From Bacteroidales bacterium (GTDB lineage: Bacteria; Bacteroidota; Bacteroidia; Bacteroidales; Muribaculaceae), in contig SFEA01000040.1 of the NCBI GenBank assembly GCA_004557385.1, positions 1-30,461 on the forward strand: DNA of 30,461 nucleotides, written 5' to 3'. The position numbers and the translations under genes are program-made. Below the pieces are notes generated by a model that was not told the DNA's origin, searched no databases, and was given only the letters and a program-made list of their open reading frames with translations. This document shows positions 8,760 to 15,221 of the stretch, in pieces; the first letter of the stretch is position 1, and each line of letters opens with the position of its first letter.

Positions 8760-9080
8760 TTATGGAATGTCAGTGGTGTAAACGTCCTCGTTGTGGCGCT
8801 TCATGCCGTATTTTTCGCGGGCGATGCGCTCAAGGCTTTCCTTGTCGGTGTTGAGCTCGTTCACCTTGTCGCTATAGTAACGGGCAGAATCGCTGTTCTG
8901 CTGAATTTCTTTCTTCAGCTTGTTGATTTCCGAGGTGTAATGATTCGATTTCACATAGCTCGATTCGCCGTAAAACATCATCACGCCAATGAAAATTACA
9001 AACGCCACGAAGGTGAAGCTCACCCACGATGGCACCCATTTTGGACGCAGACCTTTCCAGTTATTGCCTAATTTGCTCAT
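8760..9080 (-). CDS. DivIC/FtsB-like septum formation protein
   Basis: A 106-residue bitopic membrane protein of the septum formation initiator (DivIC/FtsB) family, part of the FtsQLB division complex. One membrane helix (about residues 21-39, VSFTFVAFVIFIGVMMFYG) is followed by a periplasmic coiled coil (about 48-85, with regularly spaced Leu/Ile and many Lys/Glu/Asn). The family's ERIAREKYGMKR motif ends the coil. I prefer the ATG at 9080 (MSKLGNNWK) to one nine codons earlier. It lies 37 bases downstream of trmD, an arrangement that fits housekeeping co-expression. Confidence 0.88.
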   Translation of the reverse strand: MSKLGNNWKGLRPKWVPSWVSFTFVAFVIFIGVMMFYGESSYVKSNHYTSEINKLKKEIQQNSDSARYYSDKVNELNTDKESLERIAREKYGMKRHNEDVYTTDIP

Positions 9081-9117
9081 TATTCGTCTATTTTTTTCGT
9101 TAAACAAAAAAGTGCAT

Positions 9118-9798
9118 TCAATCGTCGGCGAGCAAGTCGGGGCGCAGCCTCATGGTGCGCTCAATGCTTTGGTTGTGTTTCCACTCGTCGATTTTAGCCT
9201 GATTGCCCGAAAGCAGCACGTCGGGCACGCGCCAGCCGCGGTATTCGGCAGGACGAGTGTAGACAGGCGGTGCCAGCAGATTGTCCTGGAACGAGTCGCT
9301 CAAGGCACTTTGCTCGTCGCCAATGGCGCCGGGAATGAGGCGCACCACAGCGTCGGCAATCACCGCTGCCGGAATCTCGCCGCCGGTGAGCACATAGTCG
9401 CCAATCGACAATTCGCGCGTCACAAAATGTTCGCGTATGCGATAGTCGATGCCCTTGTAGTGTCCGCACAGTATCATCAGGTTTTCAGCCAGCGACAGCT
9501 GATTGGCAATTGGTTGCGAAAACTGCTCGCCGTCGGGCGTGGTGAAAATAATGTCGTCGTAGGTGCGTTGTTGCTGCAATGCGCTGATGCATCGGTCCAC
9601 CGGCTCGATTTGCATCACCATTCCAGCCTCGCCGCCAAAGGGATAATCGTCAACTTTACGATGTTTGTTCAGCGAATAGTCGCGCAGATTGTGCACTACA
9701 ATCTCCACAAGACCTTTGTCCTGAGCACGTTTCAGTATCGAGCAGTTAAGCGGCGAGTCGAGCATCTCGGGCATCACCGTAAGTATGTCTATTCTCAT
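9118..9798 (-). CDS. trmD: tRNA (guanine37-N1)-methyltransferase TrmD
   Basis: A 226-residue SPOUT methyltransferase that makes m1G37 in tRNAs reading CNN codons, preventing +1 frameshifting. The start MRIDILTVMPEM, the FGGEAGMVM segment (54-62) and the trefoil-knot SAM-binding motifs GHYKGIDYR (112-120) and SIGDYVLTGGE (131-141) are all present. The VRLIPG segment (152-157) carries the catalytic-region Arg, and SDSFQ (167-171) carries the general-base Asp168. The length is normal for Bacteroidetes. It starts at the ATG at 9798. A well-formed promoter (9819-9848) lies inside the adjacent intergenic repeat. It leads an apparent three-gene unit with the DivIC-like protein and a small membrane protein. 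Confidence 0.97.
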   Translation of the reverse strand: MRIDILTVMPEMLDSPLNCSILKRAQDKGLVEIVVHNLRDYSLNKHRKVDDYPFGGEAGMVMQIEPVDRCISALQQQRTYDDIIFTTPDGEQFSQPIANQLSLAENLMILCGHYKGIDYRIREHFVTRELSIGDYVLTGGEIPAAVIADAVVRLIPGAIGDEQSALSDSFQDNLLAPPVYTRPAEYRGWRVPDVLLSGNQAKIDEWKHNQSIERTMRLRPDLLADD

Positions 9799-9818
9799 GT
9801 TTTTTGCAAAATATAGTG

Positions 9819-9848
9819 CAAAGATAGTGCAACCCGAGCGCAGAACAA
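9819..9848 (-). promoter_or_regulatory. Promoter of trmD, inside a repeat copy
   Basis: On the minus strand, TTG (9848-9846), a 19-base spacer and TATCTTTG (9826-9819) fit the Bacteroidetes consensus fully. Transcription would begin about 10 bases upstream of the trmD start codon. The whole promoter is part of the repeat unit that recurs downstream. Confidence 0.7.
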
Positions 9849-9907
9849 AACAAACACCGTAGGTTTTTGATTTTGTTATGCCGAGGGGCAGCCTATTTTC
9901 GCGGCCT
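9819..9907. repeat. Promoter-bearing intergenic repeat, copy B
   Basis: From GATAGTGC at 9823 this copy is nearly identical to the next one for about 85 bases (one clear difference, CCGTAGG against CCGCAGG). Its outer end includes the working -7 box of trmD. It contains GTTATGCCGAGG-GCAGCCTATTTTCGC at the far end, shared with copy A. Confidence 0.85.
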
Positions 9908-9918
9908 TTTGACGCAAC

Positions 9919-10003
9919 GATAGTGCAACCCGAGCGCAGAACAAAACAAACACCGCAGGTTTTTGATTTTGTTATGCCGAGGGGCAGCCTATTTTCGCGG
10001 CCT
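9919..10003. repeat. Promoter-bearing intergenic repeat, copy C (tandem)
   Basis: The second tandem copy, 96 bases after copy B. Its would-be -7 box reads TATCGTTG instead of TATCTTTG, so the promoter is probably lost. The next unit begins at about 10009 and breaks off at 10023. Confidence 0.85.
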
Positions 10004-10271
10004 TAGCCGCAACGATTGCGCAAGAAACGAATGTGAATGCGAAATATGGAAAGAATGTTGTCTGTTGGCAATTTAACAATGTCTACTAAGATGCTGCAGT
10101 GTCGCCAAAAAAGCCAATTAGTATAACGATGACAGAGTATCTTACTATCCCGTTACTTTGCCTCTTGAAAAACATTACTGCATTCTGCGAGCCTATCATT
10201 TCAATGCCGTGACATTTGCAGAGATGTGAAATTTTCTTGAACAAATATTCTTATGTTCTCAATTAAATAAA

Positions 10272-10279
10272 TATCTTTG
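10272..10279 (+). promoter_or_regulatory. -7 promoter element for the AlbA_2-type gene
   Basis: TATCTTTG fits TAnnTTTG and lies 36 bases before the ATG at 10316. No TTG stands 19-21 bases upstream, so support is partial. Confidence 0.4.
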
Positions 10280-10315
10280 CGCTAAGTTCAACACATTGAT
10301 TATTTCACTAAGACT

Positions 10316-11908
10316 ATGACTTCAAAAGAGCTTCAACAATACTTGCTTCGAGAATTTCCACAAGAAAACGCCTGTTGTGAATGGAAAGAGATGAAGAATT
10401 TGAAAAACTCGTTTGCAGGAGATGAGAAAAACGATGTCATCTCATATGTGTCAGCTATTGCAAATATGGAGGGTGGCCATCTTGTAATTGGAGTGCGGGA
10501 TAAGACTTTGGAAATTATGGGTACAGACCTTACAAAGTTTAACCTGAATGCACAATCTGCTGTTTGGAAGTTAGTTGAGCATTGTACCAATCTTTCTTCA
10601 GAAGGTTAAGACATCAGTGAATATATAACGGAAGACACACAAAAGGTTGTATGGGTAATTCATATTCCTAAACATTTGCCTCGTCGTCCTGTGTATGCTC
10701 ACAGAAAAGCATGGCAACGTGTAGAAGATTCGTTAGTAGAAATGACACAAGAAAGGCTTTCCGCAATTCTTGAAGAACCAATATTTGAAGCAAAGGATTG
10801 GTCTGCAGAGATTGTCTCAAACGCCACGCTGGCCGACCTTGATGAACTGGCAATAGCCAAGGCTCGTGTGATGTTCAAGAAGGTACATAGTCGCATTCCT
10901 GCTGAGGAAGTAAACGCTTGGTCGGTACCAGTGTTTAAACTTCGTCCTGCTGTAGTTGAAGTGACATGGACTTTGCGTAATGAACATCAAGAGGTCGTGG
11001 ATTACGAACACTTTACAGCTCCATTCATTTTAACTGTGGATCAAATCTTAGGCAAAATACGTAATTTGACAATGAGGGAATTACCAGGAGGCACATTATT
11101 CCCAGATACAATGAAGCAATATGATGACTACACGATTCGTGAAGCACTCCATAATGCCATTGCTCACCAAGATTATACACTCCAGCAACGAATCAACTTC
11201 GTAGAGAATCCAGGTTATTTATATTATGAAAACGGAGGTAGCTTCATCCCCGGCACTTTGCAAAAGGCATTGGCAACAAAAGGGCCACAGCGACATTTTA
11301 GGAATGAGTGTCTTTGTCGTGCAATGGTTAATTTCAACATGATTGACACGGTCAGCCGCGGAATCAAGAAGATGTTTAACGAACAATGGCGTCGTCATTT
11401 TCCAATGCCTGATTACGAAATAGATACATTGAATAATGAAGTCGGTGTGAAGATATATGGTAATACTATCAATGAAACGTACACCAAGTTGCTGAAAGAG
11501 AACAATTCTTTGACCTTGGAGGATTGCATCTTATTGGATGCCGTACAAAAGGGACATCGTATTTCTGAGAACAATGTGGTTTCTCTAATGGAAAAAGGAT
11601 TGTTAGAAGGAGACATAACAGATTACCATATTTCAATTGATGTTGCCAAAAAGACTCGCCAATTACCGGAATACACTCGAAACAAGGGGCTTGATAAGGC
11701 AAAGATTCAACAAATGATTATACAATATTTGCAGAATGCGGGTTCTCTAGGGGCAAAGCGTGATGGTATTTTTGATTATCTAAAAGAGGTATTGCCACAG
11801 AATAAGACACAAGAGCAGCAAGAACGCATGATTGGCAATATCCTTTCTGAAATGAAAGAGATTGGATTGATTCATCCCAAAGGTCGAACATGGTTTTTGA
11901 AGTCATAA
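10316..11908 (+). pseudogene. AlbA_2 (Schlafen-type) putative DNA-binding/ATP-binding protein, interrupted by a stop
   Basis: One continuous frame of 531 codons is broken only by a TAA at 10607-10609. The first 97 codons match the start of AlbA_2/RecG-like transcriptional regulator homologues: ENACCEWKEMKNLKNSF, then VSAIANMEGGHLVIGV. After the stop the same frame continues with an IPKHLPRRPVYAHRKAW segment, then a C-terminal part with an ATPase-like motif (REALHNAIAHQDY), a region typical of this family, and a final winged-helix-like segment ending at 11908. The full reading length is usual for the family. The role is unclear; relatives are often found in accessory and defence-like regions. 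The stop may be a recent mutation or a sequence error; restart at a later codon would give a protein without the AlbA_2 domain. Confidence 0.75.
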
Positions 11909-11975
11909 TCCATAAATTATGACTAAAATACGACTATTTATAACTATTTATGACTATGATTCGGAATTATAACTA

Positions 11976-12021
11976 AAAAGTAGCCAACCCCTTTGCTAAA
12001 CCAAGAAGATTGGCTGCTTTT
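11976..12021 (+). terminator. Hairpin terminator after the AlbA_2-type gene
   Basis: AAAAGTAGCCAA (11976-11987) pairs with TTGGCTGCTTTT (12010-12021) with one G-U pair, giving a 12-bp stem that ends in four T. The rest of the gap to 12271 holds the right repeat fragment and no gene. Confidence 0.6.
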
Positions 12022-12158
12022 CTATCTAAGTTGTTTGACAAGAAGAAGAATGCATAAGATTGATGCAATTCTTATGTCGTCAAATAGTTGCCACCAACTT
12101 TCTACCATAGCATTTGCTATTTGCGTATCAGGCAAATACGTAACAATCAGACTTTTAT

Positions 12159-12195
12159 GCAACGATTGCGCAACCCGAGCGCAGAACAAAACAAA
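12159..12195. repeat. Promoter-bearing intergenic repeat, truncated copy D
   Basis: GCAACGATTGCGCAACCCGA and the following GCGCAGAACAAAACAAA match the first 37 bases of the repeat unit. The sequence then diverges. The first 15 bases duplicate 10009-10023. Confidence 0.75.
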
Positions 12196-12271
12196 ATTGG
12201 CTTCGAAATCACATCGAGGCCAATCTTTATAATTTTTATGAAAACAATTTTTATAGTATACCGAAAGAGTA

Positions 12272-12835
12272 TTATTTCTTTTCCTTTGTCGACGAGTCAA
12301 TCACGCGGTTTGCTCCAACATAACGACGCTTGTAATACGGCTCCTCGCTGGAGCTCACCACCACGCCGCGGCTGTTGCTCGAATGGATAAACTCGAATGT
12401 GCCATTGTCCTTCACTTCGGTGACAATGCCCACATGTCCCACGCGCTTGCCCACCGCGCGACCGTTGAAGAACACCAGGTCGCCGGGCTGAAGTTCGTTT
12501 TTTGCCACCGGAGTGCCATTGTTCACCTGCGAACTCGACGAGCGGTTGAGGTCGTAACCGAACTTCTTGAACACAAAACTGGTGAAACCCGAGCAGTCGA
12601 AACCCTTAGGGCTTGAGCTGCCGCTGCGATAGCGTGTGCCCTTGAACTGCGAAGCATAGTCGAGCAACTGACTGATTTGCTCGTAGTCGTCAACACAAAG
12701 CTGCGATTGCTGCATCTGCTCGAGCACCGTGCCGTGCTTGCGGCTTACAAGCTCCTGTGCAGATGCCACCGATACAGCAAAAATCACGGCTATTGCCATG
12801 ATTACCAATCGTGCTATGTTGTGCTTTGAAGTCAT
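12272..12835 (-). CDS. NlpC/P60 family peptidoglycan endopeptidase (exported)
   Basis: A 187-residue exported protein. A signal peptide (about 1-26, ending in VASAQ) is followed by a helical linker and an NlpC/P60 cysteine peptidase domain (about 55-175). The catalytic Cys81 lies in KGFDCSGF, the catalytic His134 in RVGHVGIV, and a third polar residue is His151 in FEFIHSS. Such enzymes cut stem peptides in the cell wall. I start it at the ATG at 12835, where signal-peptide features begin; the longer reading upstream runs through its promoter. It is a single gene, with a good promoter at 12857-12886. Confidence 0.92.
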   Translation of the reverse strand: MTSKHNIARLVIMAIAVIFAVSVASAQELVSRKHGTVLEQMQQSQLCVDDYEQISQLLDYASQFKGTRYRSGSSSPKGFDCSGFTSFVFKKFGYDLNRSSSSQVNNGTPVAKNELQPGDLVFFNGRAVGKRVGHVGIVTEVKDNGTFEFIHSSNSRGVVVSSSEEPYYKRRYVGANRVIDSSTKEKK

Positions 12836-12856
12836 GCGTTTAGTTTTGTTGTATTG

Positions 12857-12886
12857 CAAAGATATAGAATGATTGGCTCTCTGCAA
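12857..12886 (-). promoter_or_regulatory. Promoter of the NlpC/P60 gene
   Basis: TTTTG (minus strand, at 12888-12884), a 19-base spacer and TATCTTTG (12864-12857) match the consensus. The leader would be only about 15-20 bases. Confidence 0.65.
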
Positions 12887-13015
12887 AAGCCGTTAAAGGT
12901 TTAGTAACATTTGCCACGCTGCCCCTCGGCGGCTCGTTTTCAGCCCCAAAACACGCACTCACGCACCTCTCGCCCACAATGGCTCGTGCCAACCGCCACC
13001 CTCAACGCCAAAAGC

Positions 13016-13040
13016 AAAAATTGAAAAAATTACAATTTTT
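13016..13040. terminator. Possible AT-rich hairpin in a 320-base gap
   Basis: AAAAATTG (13016-13023) pairs with CAATTTTT (13033-13040) around a nine-base loop. On the minus strand it lies beyond the lipoprotein gene stop, so it may act as its terminator, though it is weak and GC-free. I see no gene in 12836-13155. Confidence 0.3.
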
Positions 13041-13155
13041 AACATTATTTTCTATCCCGTAACTCGCACACCTCGCCATATTTACGCCTAAAGCACCAAG
13101 AAAAACCGTGCAAAAACTATCGACTTGCGATTGTTAGGCATGAAAAGAAAAAAGC

Positions 13156-13524
13156 TTATTTGTCTTTCTTGAAGGCATCGCCAAGCCCATCGACAATGCC
13201 TTCGATGAAGCCTCGCAGATTGCCCACTTTGTCGCCCACGTTTTGGCTCACGCCTTTGGCAAAGCCTGCCACACATTCGCCCTTCAATCGACCTATCTCG
13301 CGGCTTTCGTCGTAGGTGTAGTCGTTGGCATATTTCTTGAGTTTTTCGTCGATTTTCTGGTAGCGTGAGGCAGCGTTGCGCCAATCGTCTACATCGTAGC
13401 GATAGCCGTAGTCAACTATGTCGTTGCGCAGATTGCGCAGGTCGCTGATGGCTGAACCTTTGGTAGCGCAGCCCGAAAGGCACAATGCAAGTGCCATGGC
13501 TATGATTACAAGATATTTTTTCAT
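13156..13524 (-). CDS. Small lipoprotein of unknown function
   Basis: A 122-residue protein with a clear lipoprotein signal: a hydrophobic stretch at residues 5-16 and LSGC with Cys19. The mature part is mostly helical and charged, with a YDVDDWRNAASRYQKIDEKLKKYAND segment that looks like a short alpha-helical bundle, then a glycine-containing amphipathic stretch (VGNLRGFIEGIVDGLGDAF) before a lysine-rich end. Similar short helical lipoproteins occur widely in Bacteroidales, some grouped in DUF families, but I do not assign one. It starts at the ATG at 13524; a TAAATTTG element at 13569-13576 could be its -7 box. It is divergent from the Cys/Lys repeat gene. Confidence 0.85.
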   Translation of the reverse strand: MKKYLVIIAMALALCLSGCATKGSAISDLRNLRNDIVDYGYRYDVDDWRNAASRYQKIDEKLKKYANDYTYDESREIGRLKGECVAGFAKGVSQNVGDKVGNLRGFIEGIVDGLGDAFKKDK

Positions 13525-13568
13525 TGTTTCCTATAGTTATGTTTGCTAAATATGCGTTTGTTGTATGG

Positions 13569-13576
13569 CAAATTTA
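13569..13576 (-). promoter_or_regulatory. -7 promoter element for the lipoprotein gene
   Basis: TAAATTTG on the minus strand fits TAnnTTTG; the -33 region is only a T/A run, so the match is partial. Confidence 0.4.
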
Positions 13577-13680
13577 CTGTTTTTTTCGATAAAAAAAAGC
13601 TTCTGATGTCAATTTGTGAGCCAAGAAGGCTTTGGGGCTGCGATTATAACAATTTTTTGCAATTTCAGCCGCCATACTGT

Positions 13681-13711
13681 TTGTAGAACCATAGGAAAAT
13701 AGTTATTTTTG
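13681..13711 (+). promoter_or_regulatory. Promoter of the Cys/Lys repeat gene
   Basis: TTG (13681-13683), a 20-base spacer and TATTTTTG (13704-13711) fit the Bacteroidetes consensus. Transcription from about 13718 gives a leader of nearly 70 bases. Confidence 0.65.
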
Positions 13712-13786
13712 CGTTTGTGATATGGCGAATATTTCGCCTCGCAAATAACAAGTCAAGAATTTTTTTATATCTAAACAACGAAAAAA

Positions 13787-14182
13787 ATGAAACAAATTAA
13801 AATTTTAGTATTGGCATGCGTGTTTGCATTATGCTCAAGCGTATGTGTAGCTCAATCAGCCACGGGTGCATGTTGCGGACAAAAGAAGGAATGTGTTGCA
13901 GCCAAAAAATGCGACAAGGCTGTAGCAAAATGCGCTAAGAAGTGCGATAAGGCAGCTGCAAAGTGCGAGAAGAAGTGCGACAGCAAGCACAAATGCAAAG
14001 CCGACGGCAAATGCGCCAAGAAGTGCGATGGCAAGCACAAATGCAAAGCCGACGGCAAATGCGCCAAGAAGTGCGACGGCAAGCACAAATGCAAAACCGA
14101 CGGCAAATGCGCTAAGAAGTGCGACGGCAAGCACAAATGCAAAGCCGACAAAAAGTGCGCTAAGAAGTGCGACAAGAAATAA
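13787..14182 (+). CDS. Exported Cys/Lys-rich tandem-repeat protein
   Basis: A 131-residue protein with a signal peptide (about 1-23, ending in CVAQ) and a mature part made almost only of Cys, Lys, Ala, Asp, Gly and His. Two 11-residue units (40-61, KKCDKAxAKCx) lead into four 16-residue units (62-125, KKCDGKHKCKADGKCA) and a final KKCDKK. Each long unit has Cys at positions 3, 9 and 15 and one His. The mature protein has 20 Cys and a very high positive charge. I know no named family. The composition suggests metal binding or dense disulfide formation outside the cytoplasm, but that is inference. It has its own promoter (13681-13711) and a hairpin downstream (14224-14267). The signal peptide, start codon and repeat symmetry support it as a real gene. 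Confidence 0.8.
   Translation: MKQIKILVLACVFALCSSVCVAQSATGACCGQKKECVAAKKCDKAVAKCAKKCDKAAAKCEKKCDSKHKCKADGKCAKKCDGKHKCKADGKCAKKCDGKHKCKTDGKCAKKCDGKHKCKADKKCAKKCDKK
13970..14161 (+). repeat. Four 48-bp tandem repeats within the Cys/Lys gene
   Basis: Four units of 48 bases, each coding for 16 residues, differ at only a few bases. They lie wholly in frame, so gain or loss of units would change protein length without breaking it. There are no spacers, so this is not a CRISPR array. Confidence 0.9.
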
Positions 14183-14223
14183 CCGTTACGCCAATTTACT
14201 AAAACGAAAAACTATTTTTTTTG

Positions 14224-14267
14224 AACAGCAACCGCCGATGGCTGACGCGCCTTGCACGGTTGCTGTT
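14224..14267 (+). terminator. Hairpin terminator after the Cys/Lys gene
   Basis: AACAGCAACCG (14224-14234) pairs with CGGTTGCTGTT (14257-14267), an 11-bp stem followed by a short T run. Confidence 0.6.
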
Positions 14268-14352
14268 TTCCATAAAAACCTCTCGCCGGCAGAGCCAATG
14301 CCGCGCAACAAGGCTTGCAAAGCCCCACATTAACCTAAAAGTTTTTTCAGCT

Positions 14353-14664
14353 ATGAAAGCCAAACCAAATTCGTTGCGACATCAAGCGCTGGAAATGTAT
14401 CAGCGCGGCGAAACCATACGCAGCATCTCGCTCACGCTGGGCGTTAGCGGCAGCACAGTGTCGAAGTGGGTGAAGCGATTGGGCAACAGCAAACAGGTGC
14501 GACGGCTAAGCAAAGCCTATCGCTCAATCACCGTGAACATCACCGAAGAAAACTGGCGCGACATCGAGAAGCAAAAAGTGATGTCGGTTTACGTCAACCA
14601 AGCCCTGAGCTTCTATGCCTCGGCACGAAAAAAGAACGACGGCCAGCTGTCGTTCGACTTCTAA
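14353..14664 (+). CDS. Small helix-turn-helix protein
   Basis: A 103-residue basic protein. Residues 20-42 (GETIRSISLTLGVSGSTVSKWVKR) form a helix-turn-helix of the resolvase/transposase-like HTH_23 or sigma-region-4 type. The second half (about 55-90) is predicted helical, with no catalytic motif, and the C-terminus is QLSFDF. It probably binds DNA; whether it is a regulator or a remnant of a transposase-like protein cannot be told. I start it at the ATG at 14353, since the open frame before it runs through the terminator hairpin. It lies 170 bases after the Cys/Lys gene and converges with the thioredoxin-like gene, 22 bases apart. Confidence 0.75.
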   Translation: MKAKPNSLRHQALEMYQRGETIRSISLTLGVSGSTVSKWVKRLGNSKQVRRLSKAYRSITVNITEENWRDIEKQKVMSVYVNQALSFYASARKKNDGQLSFDF

Positions 14665-14686
14665 TACCATCGTTCTCTATTTCAGT

Positions 14687-15175
14687 TTATTTCAAGCCGA
14701 GTGCCTGAGGTGTCCAGCATCGCAGGAAGCGCAACACCTTTTCGCGGTCGTAGCTATTTCCGCTTTCCAAGAAACTGCTGTCCTGTATGTGCAGCACTTC
14801 GCCTTTGGCATCGAGCACCACAAACACCGGGAACCCGAATCGTTGCGGGCTGCCAAGGCGCTTCATTGTTTCTGCGGTGGCTTCGCTCTTGTCGCTGCGC
14901 GAATAGTTGACGTGGATATACTCAAAATTCTTATCGATAAGGCTTACAATCTCGGCATCGTCGACAATGAACTGCGCAAACCGCAGGCACCACGGGCACC
15001 AGTTGCCGCCCACTTGGCAGATTACAAACTTATTTTGGCTGGCAGCATCGGCAAGCGCCGAAGAGATTTGAGTCTTGGTGTTGATGGTTTCGTCGTATAC
15101 TTTCTTGAGGCCTTGCGCCGATGCTCCGATGGCACATGCCATAATTACTACAAACAATAATAAATTTCTTTTCAT
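14687..15175 (-). CDS. Exported thioredoxin-like protein
   Basis: A 162-residue exported protein with a signal peptide (about 1-20, ending in IGASA). A thioredoxin fold follows (about 35-150). The redox motif is Cys60-Pro-Trp-Cys63 in GNWCPWCLRF, and the cis-proline segment appears in FGFPVFVVLD. It resembles periplasmic thioredoxin-like proteins of Bacteroidetes (the DUF255/thioredoxin_7-like group), which reduce or shuffle disulfides in exported proteins. It starts at the ATG at 15175. It lies 46 bases beyond the queA stop in the same direction, so it could be the last gene of that series or have its own start. Confidence 0.88.
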   Translation of the reverse strand: MKRNLLLFVVIMACAIGASAQGLKKVYDETINTKTQISSALADAASQNKFVICQVGGNWCPWCLRFAQFIVDDAEIVSLIDKNFEYIHVNYSRSDKSEATAETMKRLGSPQRFGFPVFVVLDAKGEVLHIQDSSFLESGNSYDREKVLRFLRCWTPQALGLK

Positions 15176-15221
15176 TGTTTTTGGTTGTATTTATTAGAGT
15201 AAAGATATTTAAATTCCGAGT

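Larger units (their letters stand above)
10009..12173. mobile_element. AT-rich insert flanked by a 15-bp direct repeat
   Basis: GCAACGATTGCGCAA occurs at 10009-10023 and again at 12159-12173. Before the left copy lie two full repeat units, and the left copy is the start of a third. After the right copy the third unit continues (CCCGAGCGCAGAACAAAACAAA to 12195). The DNA between is AT-rich and carries one gene related to AlbA_2 proteins, unlike its GC-richer neighbours. I infer insertion into the third unit with duplication of 15 bases, or recombination between repeat copies. No transposase, integrase or terminal inverted repeat is visible. The stretch 10024-10315 shows no gene. Confidence 0.5.

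Noticed and set aside
13970..14161. Possible CRISPR array
   Set aside because: The 48-bp units abut with no spacers and are in frame with a signal-peptide-bearing gene.
13852..14175. Long open frames on the minus strand across the Cys/Lys gene
   Set aside because: They arise because the 48-bp repeat lacks stops in several frames; they have no promoter or signal and read as low-complexity repeats.
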